Assembly: GCA_016930515.1 (NCBI GenBank) | Contig: JAFGGO010000087.1 | Span: 1 to 45,569 of the forward strand | DNA from: Promethearchaeota archaeon | GTDB lineage: Archaea > Asgardarchaeota > Lokiarchaeia > Sigyniarchaeales > SOKP01 | DNA length: 45,569 bases | Reading direction: 5' to 3' | Shown: one piece after another, positions 33,837-42,981 of the stretch | How positions within the stretch are numbered: the stretch's first letter is position 1 | How the letters are laid out: each line of letters begins with the position of its first letter | The notes under the pieces: generated by a model | Database searches by the model: none | What the model was told of the DNA's origin: nothing | The model's input: the letters and a program-made list of their open reading frames with translations, nothing else | Made by a program: the position numbers and the translations under genes

Positions 33837-34457
33837 ATGAGCAATGAAATCCAAGAAGAAGAAGTAAAATTATTTAACGCCTGGAGTTTTAAAGATGTGG
33901 AAGTCCGTGATTTCACGCTAGAACATTACATCAATCTTAAACCCATTATTGTGCCTCACTCGTGCGGTAGACACGAACACAAGAGATTCTGGAAATCGAA
34001 CATTTCTGTCATCGAACGATTTGTAAATAGATTGCTTGCTCCCGGATTCATTCAGGGGAAAATTAAAGGGAGAAAAAGCTCTTACAATTCGGGAAAGAAG
34101 AGCAAGCTCATCAGTAGCATTAAGAGCGCCTTTGTCCTTATGAATCTTACTACGGGCGAGAATCCCGTTCAAATCCTTGTCGACGCAATTATTAACTCTG
34201 CTCCACGCGAAGAGACCACCAAAATCGCAATGGGGGGTATCAGTTATGCCAGTTCGGTGGATGTGGCGCCCCAACGAAGGGTAGATCTCGCTATCAAGTA
34301 TATCGTTCAAGCAATCGGCACAAAATCGCATAGCAATGTCAGACAGTTCGAGGAAAACATCGCTCAAGAACTGATCTTGGCGGCCCGAAACAGCCAAGAT
34401 TCGAGAGCCGTGAAGCGCAAGGACGAAATCGAAAGAATCGCTGTCTCGGCGAGATAG
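33837..34457 (+). CDS. rps7: Ribosomal protein uS7
   Basis: This 206-residue protein matches archaeal uS7. It starts MSNEIQEEEVKLFNAWSFKD and contains VERFVNRLL-type and NPVQILVDAIINSAPREETT segments. The middle has VDVAPQRRVDLAIKYIVQA, which binds the 3' domain of 16S rRNA. It closes the operon; the next gene is not an elongation factor but a predicted regulator. Confidence 0.96.
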   Translation: MSNEIQEEEVKLFNAWSFKDVEVRDFTLEHYINLKPIIVPHSCGRHEHKRFWKSNISVIERFVNRLLAPGFIQGKIKGRKSSYNSGKKSKLISSIKSAFVLMNLTTGENPVQILVDAIINSAPREETTKIAMGGISYASSVDVAPQRRVDLAIKYIVQAIGTKSHSNVRQFEENIAQELILAARNSQDSRAVKRKDEIERIAVSAR

Positions 34458-34608
34458 CTTCTTGTTCTATTTATTCTTTTACTTATTATTTTAATTTTAC
34501 TTTCGATATATCACATTCATATCACATGTTCTTAGGTTAAATCAATTTTAAATACTTGAAGACTTTATTATTCTTTAAAGAGATTTAGTAAAGCTATACA
34601 AAGACTTC

Positions 34609-36573
34609 ATGAATTCCGACAAAAATAATGTTAGTTTGGAAAAACAACTTAAAACTATAGGTCAGAAAATAAGGATAGACATCTTAAAAAACTTAAATAG
34701 TACTATAATGCCCGTTCCTTTTTCTTCCCTTCAGAAAGAAATACTTGATGATCGCCATAATTCTACGAATTTCTCTTTTCACTTAAATTCATTAAAAAAA
34801 ATGGATTTAGTGGCTTCTGAAACAGAGGGTTGGAAACTCACAACTTTAGGAAGAAAAATACTCAAGCACATTCTTTTAATTGAACAAGTCATTGTCGAGC
34901 AAGAAAAATCGCTCATGGTAAGAACTTCGAAATATTCAAAAGAACCATTTAATATCAATAAAATCGAGAATTATTTAATCTTAGAAGGGAAAATGGAGGC
35001 TAACGAGGCAAGAAACATCGCAAGAGATGTAAAAACGAGGCTATTCAAATCAAATATTGAATATCTAACAGCCCCTCTGATCCGAGAATACATAAACGGA
35101 GTGCTCCTAGAAAGAGGTTTTGAACAAATCAGGCATAGATTAACAAGACTAGGTACTCCCCCTCACGATATCAAGCGCTTTTTGGCATTAAATCAAAACT
35201 CAATAACAACAGAAAATGTGTTAAAAAACCTTGGTTCCGATGTTTCTGAACAATTCCTCTTGTTAAACCTATTACCAAACGATTTAGCCGATTCCTACAT
35301 TTCAGGCGAAATTGTCCTACTTCACTTAAACGCATGGTGGCTCAGACCATTAAGTTTAGTGGTCAACACTGAAAGTATTTTAAAATCTCTTGCAGGGGAT
35401 AAATTAGTCACTCAGGTTCAGGGGGTTGATCACACAAAAATAATGTCCATGATTACTGGTTTTGTTGAAGTTCTTAATGGATTTTTACCTTTCTATTCGG
35501 GGGATCTTTTAATTTCAAATTTTAGCGAGATGTATTTCTCCACCTTTAATTCCATTATCAAGGAAAATCGTTTATGTTATTTTGATCTCTTCTTTCGGCA
35601 AATTAGATTACTAGAGGGAAATTTCTCCTTAAATGATCCTCGATTGCTTTTTGATTTTTCTGCAGAACAATTGGATATCTCAATACATGAAGATATAAAG
35701 GCATTTGATACGTTTTTGAAGTATGCTGAACGACATTATCCCTCAAAATCTTATGTGACTTGCGACTATTCCAAGATGGATGCTAGTATCGTGAAGCAAC
35801 TCATGAGAGAAAATATTGTATTTTACAACAAGAAATTGACAAACGCTATTAATTCATATATCGTAAATATAAATAATCCAACAGATTCGAAAGAAAACGG
35901 CATTATTTTAGATAAGGTTTTACTTAATTTTCCCTTAATTGCGAGAGAGGCTTCTCAAAATGACAATAAATTCATTGATTTAATCCTCGAAAAATTAGAA
36001 GTGGTTTTTAAAATTTTCGAACACAAGAAAAAATTGATAAAGAAGTCATTAAATGCCAACAAAATTTGGAACCTACTCCTTGAAAACCATTTTAATTACG
36101 AGAAAGAAAAATGGATCGATCAATCCATAAAATCCGTGAGCTTTTTTGGATTAAACGAGGCGATTAACCTTCATTGTGGTATTGAGATGGATAGAAATGA
36201 AAATAGCGCGAAATTTGCGCTAAACATCCTTGAATTAATGAAAAATGTCATACAAGAAAAAAATAATAGCGAGGGAGAGAATTTTATTTTGGGACAACCA
36301 CATCGTGGCAAGTACCTTGAATCGAATAATACTAATGAAATTAATAGCAACAATGTTATTAACCCTGGTTATTCCGCAAGAATTATCAGGGAAAATTCAA
36401 AATTGCCCTTGTCCCAAAAAATTAAAATATTCGAAAAATTTCAAAGCATCTTGAATGGTGGCGTGTTATTGAATCATCGAATGAAAAAAGACGATAATGA
36501 TATAAAGAAGGATATTCAGATGTTATTAGATGCTAATCTTAACGCTTTTTCCCTAAATGGAAATATGACATGA
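34609..36573 (+). CDS. Winged-helix / ATP-cone / NrdD-like protein (putative nucleotide-sensing regulator)
   Basis: This 654-residue protein combines three parts. Residues about 10-90 form a winged helix-turn-helix (FSSLQKEILD, then SLKKMDLVASETEGWKLTTL). About 105-200 is an ATP-cone: RTSKYSKEPFNINKIENYLI, then YLTAPLIREYINGVLLERGF and TRLGTPPHDIK. The rest resembles the N-terminal half of class III ribonucleotide reductase (SEQFLLLNLLPNDLADSYIS, LHLNAWWLRPLSL) but lacks the catalytic cysteines and the C-terminal glycyl-radical box. The ATP-cone senses ATP/dATP in NrdR and reductases. A regulator of dNTP metabolism is the likely reading. It lies 150 bases after uS7. Confidence 0.7.
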   Translation: MNSDKNNVSLEKQLKTIGQKIRIDILKNLNSTIMPVPFSSLQKEILDDRHNSTNFSFHLNSLKKMDLVASETEGWKLTTLGRKILKHILLIEQVIVEQEKSLMVRTSKYSKEPFNINKIENYLILEGKMEANEARNIARDVKTRLFKSNIEYLTAPLIREYINGVLLERGFEQIRHRLTRLGTPPHDIKRFLALNQNSITTENVLKNLGSDVSEQFLLLNLLPNDLADSYISGEIVLLHLNAWWLRPLSLVVNTESILKSLAGDKLVTQVQGVDHTKIMSMITGFVEVLNGFLPFYSGDLLISNFSEMYFSTFNSIIKENRLCYFDLFFRQIRLLEGNFSLNDPRLLFDFSAEQLDISIHEDIKAFDTFLKYAERHYPSKSYVTCDYSKMDASIVKQLMRENIVFYNKKLTNAINSYIVNINNPTDSKENGIILDKVLLNFPLIAREASQNDNKFIDLILEKLEVVFKIFEHKKKLIKKSLNANKIWNLLLENHFNYEKEKWIDQSIKSVSFFGLNEAINLHCGIEMDRNENSAKFALNILELMKNVIQEKNNSEGENFILGQPHRGKYLESNNTNEINSNNVINPGYSARIIRENSKLPLSQKIKIFEKFQSILNGGVLLNHRMKKDDNDIKKDIQMLLDANLNAFSLNGNMT

Positions 36574-36631
36574 TTTTAAGGCATAAAAGACCCTATCTAT
36601 AATAAGCCATGAACTCATTTTTAGGTTAATT

Positions 36632-37555
36632 TTAATCCATAAGGAGTTCTGCCAAAAGAGCTTTTCTCATAGCAAGTCCATATCCAGTTTGCTTGAAATA
36701 AACGGCTTTATCCTTGTGCTTATCAACGCTAGGCTCAATTTCCGTGACTCTTGGCAGTGGATGCATGAGCTTGAATGTTTCCTTGGTCTTTTCCAAGTCA
36801 TCCTCGGTAAAAATAAAAGAAGACTTCACTTTCTCGTATTCTTCCATGTCTACAAACCGTTCTTTTTGAATTCTTGTCATGTAAAGTACATCCAGACTCT
36901 CAATGATGTTTCGGTAATTCACGAGTTCCTTGAATTTTACTTGGTTTTCTATTAAATAATCCTTGTATCTATTTCTCAAGGATAAATCTCTTGGGCTGAT
37001 GAAATACAAGTTTGCATCGTAATTGGAAAGCAAGATTGATAAGGAATGAACCGTTCGTCCATATTTCAAGTCCCCCACGATACCGATGTTTAACCCGTCA
37101 ATCTTCCCGCATTCCTCTTTTATGGTGAGAAGATCTAGTAAAGCCTGTGTCGGGTGTTCTCCACTGCCGGATCCTGCGTTGATGATCGGGATTTTAGCAA
37201 ATCTTGAAGCAAGTTTAGCCGATCCTTCCAAGGAATTTCTCATTGCGATGCAATCTGCATAATTCTCCACCGTTCTTATGGTATCGGCGATACTTTCGCC
37301 TTTTTTAACTGACGAAACATCTTCAGTTTGAAAACCAATGACATTTCCCCCTAAGCGATACATTGCCGATTCGAAACTCAAGCGAGTTCGTGTTGAGGGT
37401 TCGAAAAAAAGTGTTGCTAGAATCTTTCCCTCCAACACATTAGAATTCTTAATTTTGAGCATTTCGCTTCCTTTCTTCAGAATGAATTCGATGTCGTCCC
37501 TATCAAACTGCTTGGCACTAATGATCCCCTCGTGGAATTTTTCTTTAAACATCAA
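36632..37555 (-). CDS. pyrB: Aspartate carbamoyltransferase catalytic chain
   Basis: This 307-residue protein catalyses carbamoyl phosphate + aspartate to carbamoyl-aspartate in pyrimidine synthesis. The carbamoyl-phosphate loop FFEPSTRTRLSFESAMYRL (Ser54-Arg58) and the block SGEHPTQALLDLLTI (His134-Gln137) are intact. A late segment, HPLPRVTEIEPSVD, is the aspartate-binding region. The regulatory chain gene pyrI does not follow in the window. The start, with two Met codons, is the first in frame. Confidence 0.95.
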   Translation of the reverse strand: MMFKEKFHEGIISAKQFDRDDIEFILKKGSEMLKIKNSNVLEGKILATLFFEPSTRTRLSFESAMYRLGGNVIGFQTEDVSSVKKGESIADTIRTVENYADCIAMRNSLEGSAKLASRFAKIPIINAGSGSGEHPTQALLDLLTIKEECGKIDGLNIGIVGDLKYGRTVHSLSILLSNYDANLYFISPRDLSLRNRYKDYLIENQVKFKELVNYRNIIESLDVLYMTRIQKERFVDMEEYEKVKSSFIFTEDDLEKTKETFKLMHPLPRVTEIEPSVDKHKDKAVYFKQTGYGLAMRKALLAELLMD

Positions 37556-37771
37556 ATGACCCTTTCCAACTTCCTTTAATAACTTAGTATGTTAATATGC
37601 TTTAAAATGTTTTTTATTAAATATTAGATTATTTGGAAGGATGTAGAAGGGAAGTAAATTTGAATGTCTGTTTGCATGAATAAATACAAGCGTCTAAGAC
37701 GATTAGGAGTTCCAAAATAATAAAACTTAAAATTTAAGATACATTTTTTTCCTAATAAGAAACAAAGAAAA

Positions 37772-38059
37772 GTGATTATTATTAAAGTTCCACGAACCAT
37801 AAATCGATACTGTCCTTATTGTCGCGAACATAAAGAACACTCCGTTTCAGTATATAAGAAGGGAAAGGAAAGAATGTTAAATCACGGTAGAAGGAGGGTT
37901 GAAAGAAAGAAGGCTGGATACGGTTCTTTTCCAAAAGAAATCTTTCATAAAAACGCCAAGATCAACAAGCGAACCCAACCAATGTTAGAGTGCAGTGCTT
38001 GCGGGAAAAAGCATTATACAAAATCGTATCGAGTTAAAAAATTTGAAATCGTGGATTAA
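37772..38059 (+). CDS. rpl44e: Ribosomal protein eL42 (L44e)
   Basis: This 95-residue protein carries the zinc-binding cysteines CPYC and CSACG and the core GRRRVERKKAGYGSFPKEIF. Its usual length is about 90. GTG 37772 is the start that gives the family N-terminus IKVPRTINRYCPYC. The next gene, eS27, follows after 21 bases, as in many archaea. Confidence 0.94.
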   Translation: MIIIKVPRTINRYCPYCREHKEHSVSVYKKGKERMLNHGRRRVERKKAGYGSFPKEIFHKNAKINKRTQPMLECSACGKKHYTKSYRVKKFEIVD

Positions 38060-38080
38060 ATCCAAACGAGGAATAAAAAT

Positions 38081-38287
38081 ATGCAAAAAAGTAAAAAATC
38101 AAAAGAATTAATTCCCCAACCTCAAAGTAGGTTTCTTCGGGTTAAGTGCTTAAATTGCGGGAACCAACAGATAGTATTTGGATGTTCTGCCACGGATGTT
38201 GCTTGTTTAGTGTGTGGAAAAACCCTCTTGCAATCAACAGGTGGAAAGGCGCGCATACTAACGAAAATCTTAGAAGTATTAACTTAA
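38081..38287 (+). CDS. rps27e: Ribosomal protein eS27 (S27e)
   Basis: This 68-residue protein carries the zinc ribbon [20 protein letters not shown] and a following CLVCG-type pair, then ends in the family tail [14 protein letters not shown]. It is likely co-transcribed with eL42. Confidence 0.94.
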   Translation: MQKSKKSKELIPQPQSRFLRVKCLNCGNQQIVFGCSATDVACLVCGKTLLQSTGGKARILTKILEVLT

Positions 38288-38375
38288 ATTTAAAAAATCT
38301 TTCCTTAATTTCTGTATTTTAACCTGTTATTTCATCCATACCTATTAATACAAACAAATTTGAAAAATACAATAG

Positions 38376-39176
38376 TCAGTTTGTGATAATAAACTTAAAT
38401 TTTTCACCCTCTATGATCCAAGCGTTTAGAAATTTATTATTCGATCCTTGATTCCAGGTTTGTTCAACAGATAACAACTCATCTTTTAATTCAGTTAAAA
38501 GGTTCACCCCGGCCTCATACTGCTCGTGCGACGGAAATATTTTTATAATTCTTTTTTTTTTTGATATTTGAATTAATTTATCCAAGCTATTCAGGAATAT
38601 ATGAATATTTTTTTTATGTGGAATGTAAACAGAACCATAGTGTGCTGCGTCCCCCGTAAAAAGATCACCGTTGGACGAAATTAACGCAACAGAACCATTT
38701 GAATGTCCTGGAACATGAAATACTTCTAATTCAATCCCTCCTAAATCAAATTTTTTGCCCTCAACTATTGATAAAATCGACTTGGTGGGAGCAATTTTGA
38801 AATTAAAGTTTGCATATCTTTTAGCAAGACTTGTTGGGGATGATTTTAACTCTGAAATGTCTATACTACTTTGAATGTTTCTTGTTTCCTGTTCGTGAAT
38901 GAATATCTCAGAAAATTCGTGATTTGAGCCAACATGATCCCAATCAGAATGAGTGTTGAGCACGAAAAGAGTTCTATCGCCAATGATTTTTTCAATTGTT
39001 CTCTTTATTGAAAATACACCACTACCCGTATCAATTAGTAAAGCAGAATGAGTTCCCAAAACTAAATACATGTTTGTATATTCTGTAAGGAAGCGTGGGT
39101 CAATATCCCATAATCTCTCTCTTATGACATATAGATCGTCGTATATTTTTATTGTTTGAAAGTATTTATCGTTCAT
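38376..39176 (-). CDS. MBL-fold metallo-hydrolase
   Basis: This 266-residue protein has the metallo-beta-lactamase fold: the metal motif THSDWDHVGSNHEF (HxDxDH variant of HxHxDH), then FHVPGHSNGSVALIS with a metal-binding His and DLFTGDAAHYGS with the bridging Asp. Late residues IFPSHEQYEAG include the last ligand. The fold includes hydrolases, lactonases and thioesterases; the substrate is unknown. The gene is alone on its strand. Confidence 0.85.
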   Translation of the reverse strand: MNDKYFQTIKIYDDLYVIRERLWDIDPRFLTEYTNMYLVLGTHSALLIDTGSGVFSIKRTIEKIIGDRTLFVLNTHSDWDHVGSNHEFSEIFIHEQETRNIQSSIDISELKSSPTSLAKRYANFNFKIAPTKSILSIVEGKKFDLGGIELEVFHVPGHSNGSVALISSNGDLFTGDAAHYGSVYIPHKKNIHIFLNSLDKLIQISKKKRIIKIFPSHEQYEAGVNLLTELKDELLSVEQTWNQGSNNKFLNAWIIEGEKFKFIITN

Positions 39177-39403
39177 GGTTTTATATTATTAGGTGATCAT
39201 ATTATATTTTAACAATTAAAAAATATTCAACAAATTTAAATGGAGCAAATATTGAATCTGTGAAGTCAATATTTCAGCTGTTAATTTCATTCTTTCGTAA
39301 TCTTTATATCTATAATCATAAAAATTTACTTTCCAGGCGTTAAGACTTTTTATATATCTGATGAAAAAATCACTATAAAGGTTGAAAATTATTCTAGCAA
39401 AAT

Positions 39404-40018
39404 TTAAAGAACTCTTTGGCCCATATAATGAAGATTAATTTTAGAATCCTTATATTCTAGACACGTAACTGAGCCATGAGGGATTTTAATATTCCAATAT
39501 AAAGATAATGAAATTTTTAAAGAGTTAATGAGTGTTGCGCGGATAGGTCCACCATGAGTAATTAAAAAAATTGTATTATAATCAGTATTTAAAATGAGTT
39601 CCATGACATTTTTTAAACGAGTAGTTAATTCTTTGACATTCTCTCCATTAACTGGGGAAAATTTATCCGGAGAATTCATCCATTTTAAGTATTCCTCGTT
39701 ATATTTTGATTTAATTTCGCTAAATATTAAATTTTCCCAATCTCCAAAATCTATTTCTCTCAAATCATCCAATTCATTTGTTTTAAGATTAAAAAAATCT
39801 GATATAATTTTAGCAGATTATTTTGCCCGAATAAGAGGGCTTGTATATATTGAATCTGGATTGTAGTTTTTTAAAAACAAAATTAGTTTTTTTATTTGTT
39901 GAAAACCATTTGTATTTAAGGGTTCGTCTGTTCTACTACCACACAATCTATTTTCTAATGATGAATTAGTTTGACCATGTCTTATCAAATAAATATTTTT
40001 CATATTAGTCTTCACCAT
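39404..40018 (-). pseudogene. Histidine phosphatase gene with one in-frame stop
   Basis: The frame from 40018 (or ATG 40003) gives YLIRHGQTNSSLENRL and stops at TAA 39818-39820 after SIYTSPLIRAK. The same frame continues without shift as SAKIISDFFNLKTNELDDLR and reaches a second His motif, FLITHGGPIRATL, then ends at 39404. Together they form one phosphoglycerate-mutase-like phosphatase of about 204 codons. The RHG and the second His are present. In this family the residue after RA-x is usually Gln or His (as in RAKQTA), so the stop most likely replaces a CAA codon. A pseudogene, readthrough or error are possible. Confidence 0.8.
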
Positions 40019-40269
40019 TATTCCTTTTAGATATCATAAAAACAGTTATTATGAATTGGAAATATCTCATAAACTTTGTTCTATTGTCTTGGTGGTTTGG
40101 TAATAAACATCACTTACGATTCCAAATTATTAGTTGATTCTCACCTATTATAATCATTATCAATTAAACAATGTTTTTTAGAAGATTTAAATAAATCTAT
40201 TTTTATGATATAAATGTCAAAAAAAATTCTATAATTACGTCAAATAATTATATCTATTGGCGCAAACGA

Positions 40270-41442
40270 ATGGCTCCTCCTCAATATCTCTCGAAAAAGA
40301 AAAAGACAGAACGATTGAGTTTTACGATAACACCCCATCTCAAAAAAGAATTGAGCGATTTTTTCGAAGAGCAGAAGGAGAAAAACCAAGAAAATCCTGA
40401 ATATAAGAGTATATCATCGTTTTGCTATCATGCCATAAAGGACATCTTAGATATTAAGAAAAAAGGCCTTAGCTTGGATTCAATCCGATCGTCTCCCGAC
40501 GCCGAGACTGAAAACTTTTACGATCGAATCACCTTCCGGGCGCTCATTGATAATTTCGAACTTGGCATCATGGCGAACAAATACAACGACGAAAACATAA
40601 AAATCCCAAACTTTCTCTATTTATTCAAGCGATTTATCTTAGCAACAACAGATCCTGGAGATTCTCAAGGCATTCAAAATGTCATTCAAAAAGTGAGGAA
40701 TTTTTTGGTTTCAAACAAATTAACAAAAGACTTGCGAATAGATCTTTTTCATAAAGTACAAAATAAGTATAACGAAGGTGTCTTGGAATTCGTTGGGAAC
40801 TATCTTAATCTCCATTTTGAAAACTGTAAAGCAATGGCTGCTTTACTTGGTATTCTTGGAATAAAAGTGGAGGACTTCACATTTTCTGAGAAAGATATTT
40901 ACGCAAGATTCGATGTTGTAGAAACAGAATTGTTTTACAAGAAAGAGAGTTTAAAAAAACAAAGAAGTGTTTTGTTAGAAGAAAATCTCAAATATATAAT
41001 TAATTACCAGAAAATAATCAATGATGATCCGATGTATTTTTGGATGAAAATATCAAGTAGTAACGATGTCTTCTTAGATTTCATGACTCCAATGGCTTTT
41101 GAAAAGGTTTTTCAAAAAATAATTCAACAATTTGAAGAATTTGGAGAGAAAGACACTTTTTTATTAAATATCCTAATGTTTTTTCAAAATATCCATTGGA
41201 TAATGATAGAAGATAAAGAACACCTTTCTTTTAGATTTAAATTACTTTCTGAACAATCACCTATATTATCTGAGTTAAGAAAACAACTCAGAGAAAAATA
41301 TAACAAGGATTCTGAATTGAACGAATTAATGAATTTATTAATCGAAGAAAAATCCCAAAAACACGTTCTCTTTTTTAATTCTATAAAACAATACGCAAAT
41401 ATCAAGAGAGAAAACGATATTTACTATTTAGAAAAAAAGTAA
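40270..41442 (+). CDS. Uncharacterised 390-residue protein with a possible ribbon-helix-helix start
   Basis: The N-terminal segment, about 12-60 (TERLSFTITPHLKKELSDFF then KSISSFCYHAIKDILDIKKK), resembles a ribbon-helix-helix DNA-binding domain by its length and strand-helix-helix pattern. The remaining 330 residues are helical, without metal motifs or P-loop, and I do not recognise them. A segment with FRALIDNFELGIMANKY lies mid-protein. The call to DNA binding is weak. The gene lies between the phosphatase remnant and the convergent radical-SAM pair, whose last gene ends one base after it. Confidence 0.5.
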   Translation: MAPPQYLSKKKKTERLSFTITPHLKKELSDFFEEQKEKNQENPEYKSISSFCYHAIKDILDIKKKGLSLDSIRSSPDAETENFYDRITFRALIDNFELGIMANKYNDENIKIPNFLYLFKRFILATTDPGDSQGIQNVIQKVRNFLVSNKLTKDLRIDLFHKVQNKYNEGVLEFVGNYLNLHFENCKAMAALLGILGIKVEDFTFSEKDIYARFDVVETELFYKKESLKKQRSVLLEENLKYIINYQKIINDDPMYFWMKISSSNDVFLDFMTPMAFEKVFQKIIQQFEEFGEKDTFLLNILMFFQNIHWIMIEDKEHLSFRFKLLSEQSPILSELRKQLREKYNKDSELNELMNLLIEEKSQKHVLFFNSIKQYANIKRENDIYYLEKK

Positions 41443-42981
41443 TTAATATTTCTGGATTTTCGATTTGATCTGTATTAATTTGGATTGATATTGTTCCGAT
41501 AAGCTCGAGGGCATTCTAATACTGAAAGATTCGAAGTTTTGCTGGCTTAAATTAATGAGAGTCCAAATTGCATTCTTTATTTTTTTTGAGTTTGAAATAG
41601 CGTGAAGGGTTACGAGTTTATCGGCGATATTTGAATAATAGTCGATTAGTTTTAACTCGCTTTCGTAATATGCCTCAAATGTATATGGGAGAATATCAAA
41701 ACCAAACCCAAGGTTTGGGTGGTTAAAGGGTAAATAACCTTCCATATACAAAAAATCGTGTGGGACTTGGTCTAAAAATAATCTTTTTTGAGCCTCTAAC
41801 TCTTTAAAAATTTGTGTTCGAGGTATGGGTTTAAAGGTGTTGAAAGAGACGATGTCCGAATTCATTTTACAGTTGTTTTTTATATCCACATGTATGTTTT
41901 CTTTTGTATGTATTGGTAAACCAATTATGCAAGTGTGAAATCCTATTATCCCGTTCTCATTCAATCGATTGATTACTTCTTGTGAAATGTTTTTATTTTT
42001 CATATAACCACCATATAGAGTACTTTCAATTCCATAATTTATTCCAAAAAGCTTAATAGTAGAGAATTTTTGGATTCTTTCCAGATCAAACTTATTAATA
42101 TGCTCGAGTGATGCCAATACCGTAATAAATACTTGCTTATCGTAATTATTCCGGTTTTCTATAAAGTAATCAAAGACCTTTTTCCAAGTTTTTTCAGGAT
42201 AGAATCCATTGGGATCGCATAAATATACGAAAATCTCTTTTTGGCGAGTATTTATTAAATTTTCAAAAAAGCTTATAATTTTTAACGCGTCAGAGAATGG
42301 AAAATAATCGTAAAAATTAGGAGTAATGCAAAAATCGCATTTATAGGGGCATCCAAGCTGGGTTACCATATAGGCGGTTTTGATCGATACGGGTAAATTC
42401 GTATTATTACCGTAAATAATGGGAATTTTAAAATCTCGTCTAGTTAACGGCGATAATCCAAATTTGCTCCGAAGAAAGTTTACTCCTTCTCCTATGCATA
42501 AATCGGTAGGCGGAACTATCTTTTGTAATTGAGAATAAACCGCTCCTATTCCTCCAACATAAAGAATGATGTGCGAATACTCTTTCTGAAGAGTTCCTAT
42601 GAGTTCAATCGTGTTCTTCATTCCAATTGCATATGTACTGAGTGCAATATGGGTTACATCATCATGTTTAGCTATTAAATTGTGTAAGCTTTCTTTCGTG
42701 CAAGTTTGATTGATTACAACGCTCTCTATTTCAGGAATATTTACCGCAATGAAATTTCCCTCGATATTAAGATTAATATCGGTAATCGCTGGGATCGAAT
42801 TCTTGTTTAGTGGATTTAATTTTTCTCCATAGAGTTCAAATGCTCGTTCGATCGAGCCTTTATTTATCAACGGGTTATCGTCATAGACGGGATTATTTAA
42901 AACATCCAAGGCCACTTGTTCCGTCGTGTATATATTTGTCAGGCTTTTAATAAATAAGATTTTTTTCATTATTCTCTTCAT
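41443..42981 (-). CDS. B12-binding-like radical SAM protein, copy 1
   Basis: This 512-residue protein has an N-terminal cobalamin-binding-like Rossmann region (THIALSTYAIGMKNTIELIG then ILYVGGIGAVYSQL, about 105-155). The radical SAM core follows with the cluster motif QLGCPYKCDFCITPNF (CxxxCxxC). No clear DxHxxG cobalamin signature is visible. The radical substrate is unknown. It overlaps its upstream paralogue by four bases (ATGA), so the two are translated as a pair. Its start is ATG 42981. Confidence 0.78.
   Translation of the reverse strand: MKRIMKKILFIKSLTNIYTTEQVALDVLNNPVYDDNPLINKGSIERAFELYGEKLNPLNKNSIPAITDINLNIEGNFIAVNIPEIESVVINQTCTKESLHNLIAKHDDVTHIALSTYAIGMKNTIELIGTLQKEYSHIILYVGGIGAVYSQLQKIVPPTDLCIGEGVNFLRSKFGLSPLTRRDFKIPIIYGNNTNLPVSIKTAYMVTQLGCPYKCDFCITPNFYDYFPFSDALKIISFFENLINTRQKEIFVYLCDPNGFYPEKTWKKVFDYFIENRNNYDKQVFITVLASLEHINKFDLERIQKFSTIKLFGINYGIESTLYGGYMKNKNISQEVINRLNENGIIGFHTCIIGLPIHTKENIHVDIKNNCKMNSDIVSFNTFKPIPRTQIFKELEAQKRLFLDQVPHDFLYMEGYLPFNHPNLGFGFDILPYTFEAYYESELKLIDYYSNIADKLVTLHAISNSKKIKNAIWTLINLSQQNFESFSIRMPSSLSEQYQSKLIQIKSKIQKY

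Noticed and set aside
37664..37720. 18-codon basic ORF before eL42
   Set aside because: Too short and without a family match; basic short frames arise by chance in this DNA.
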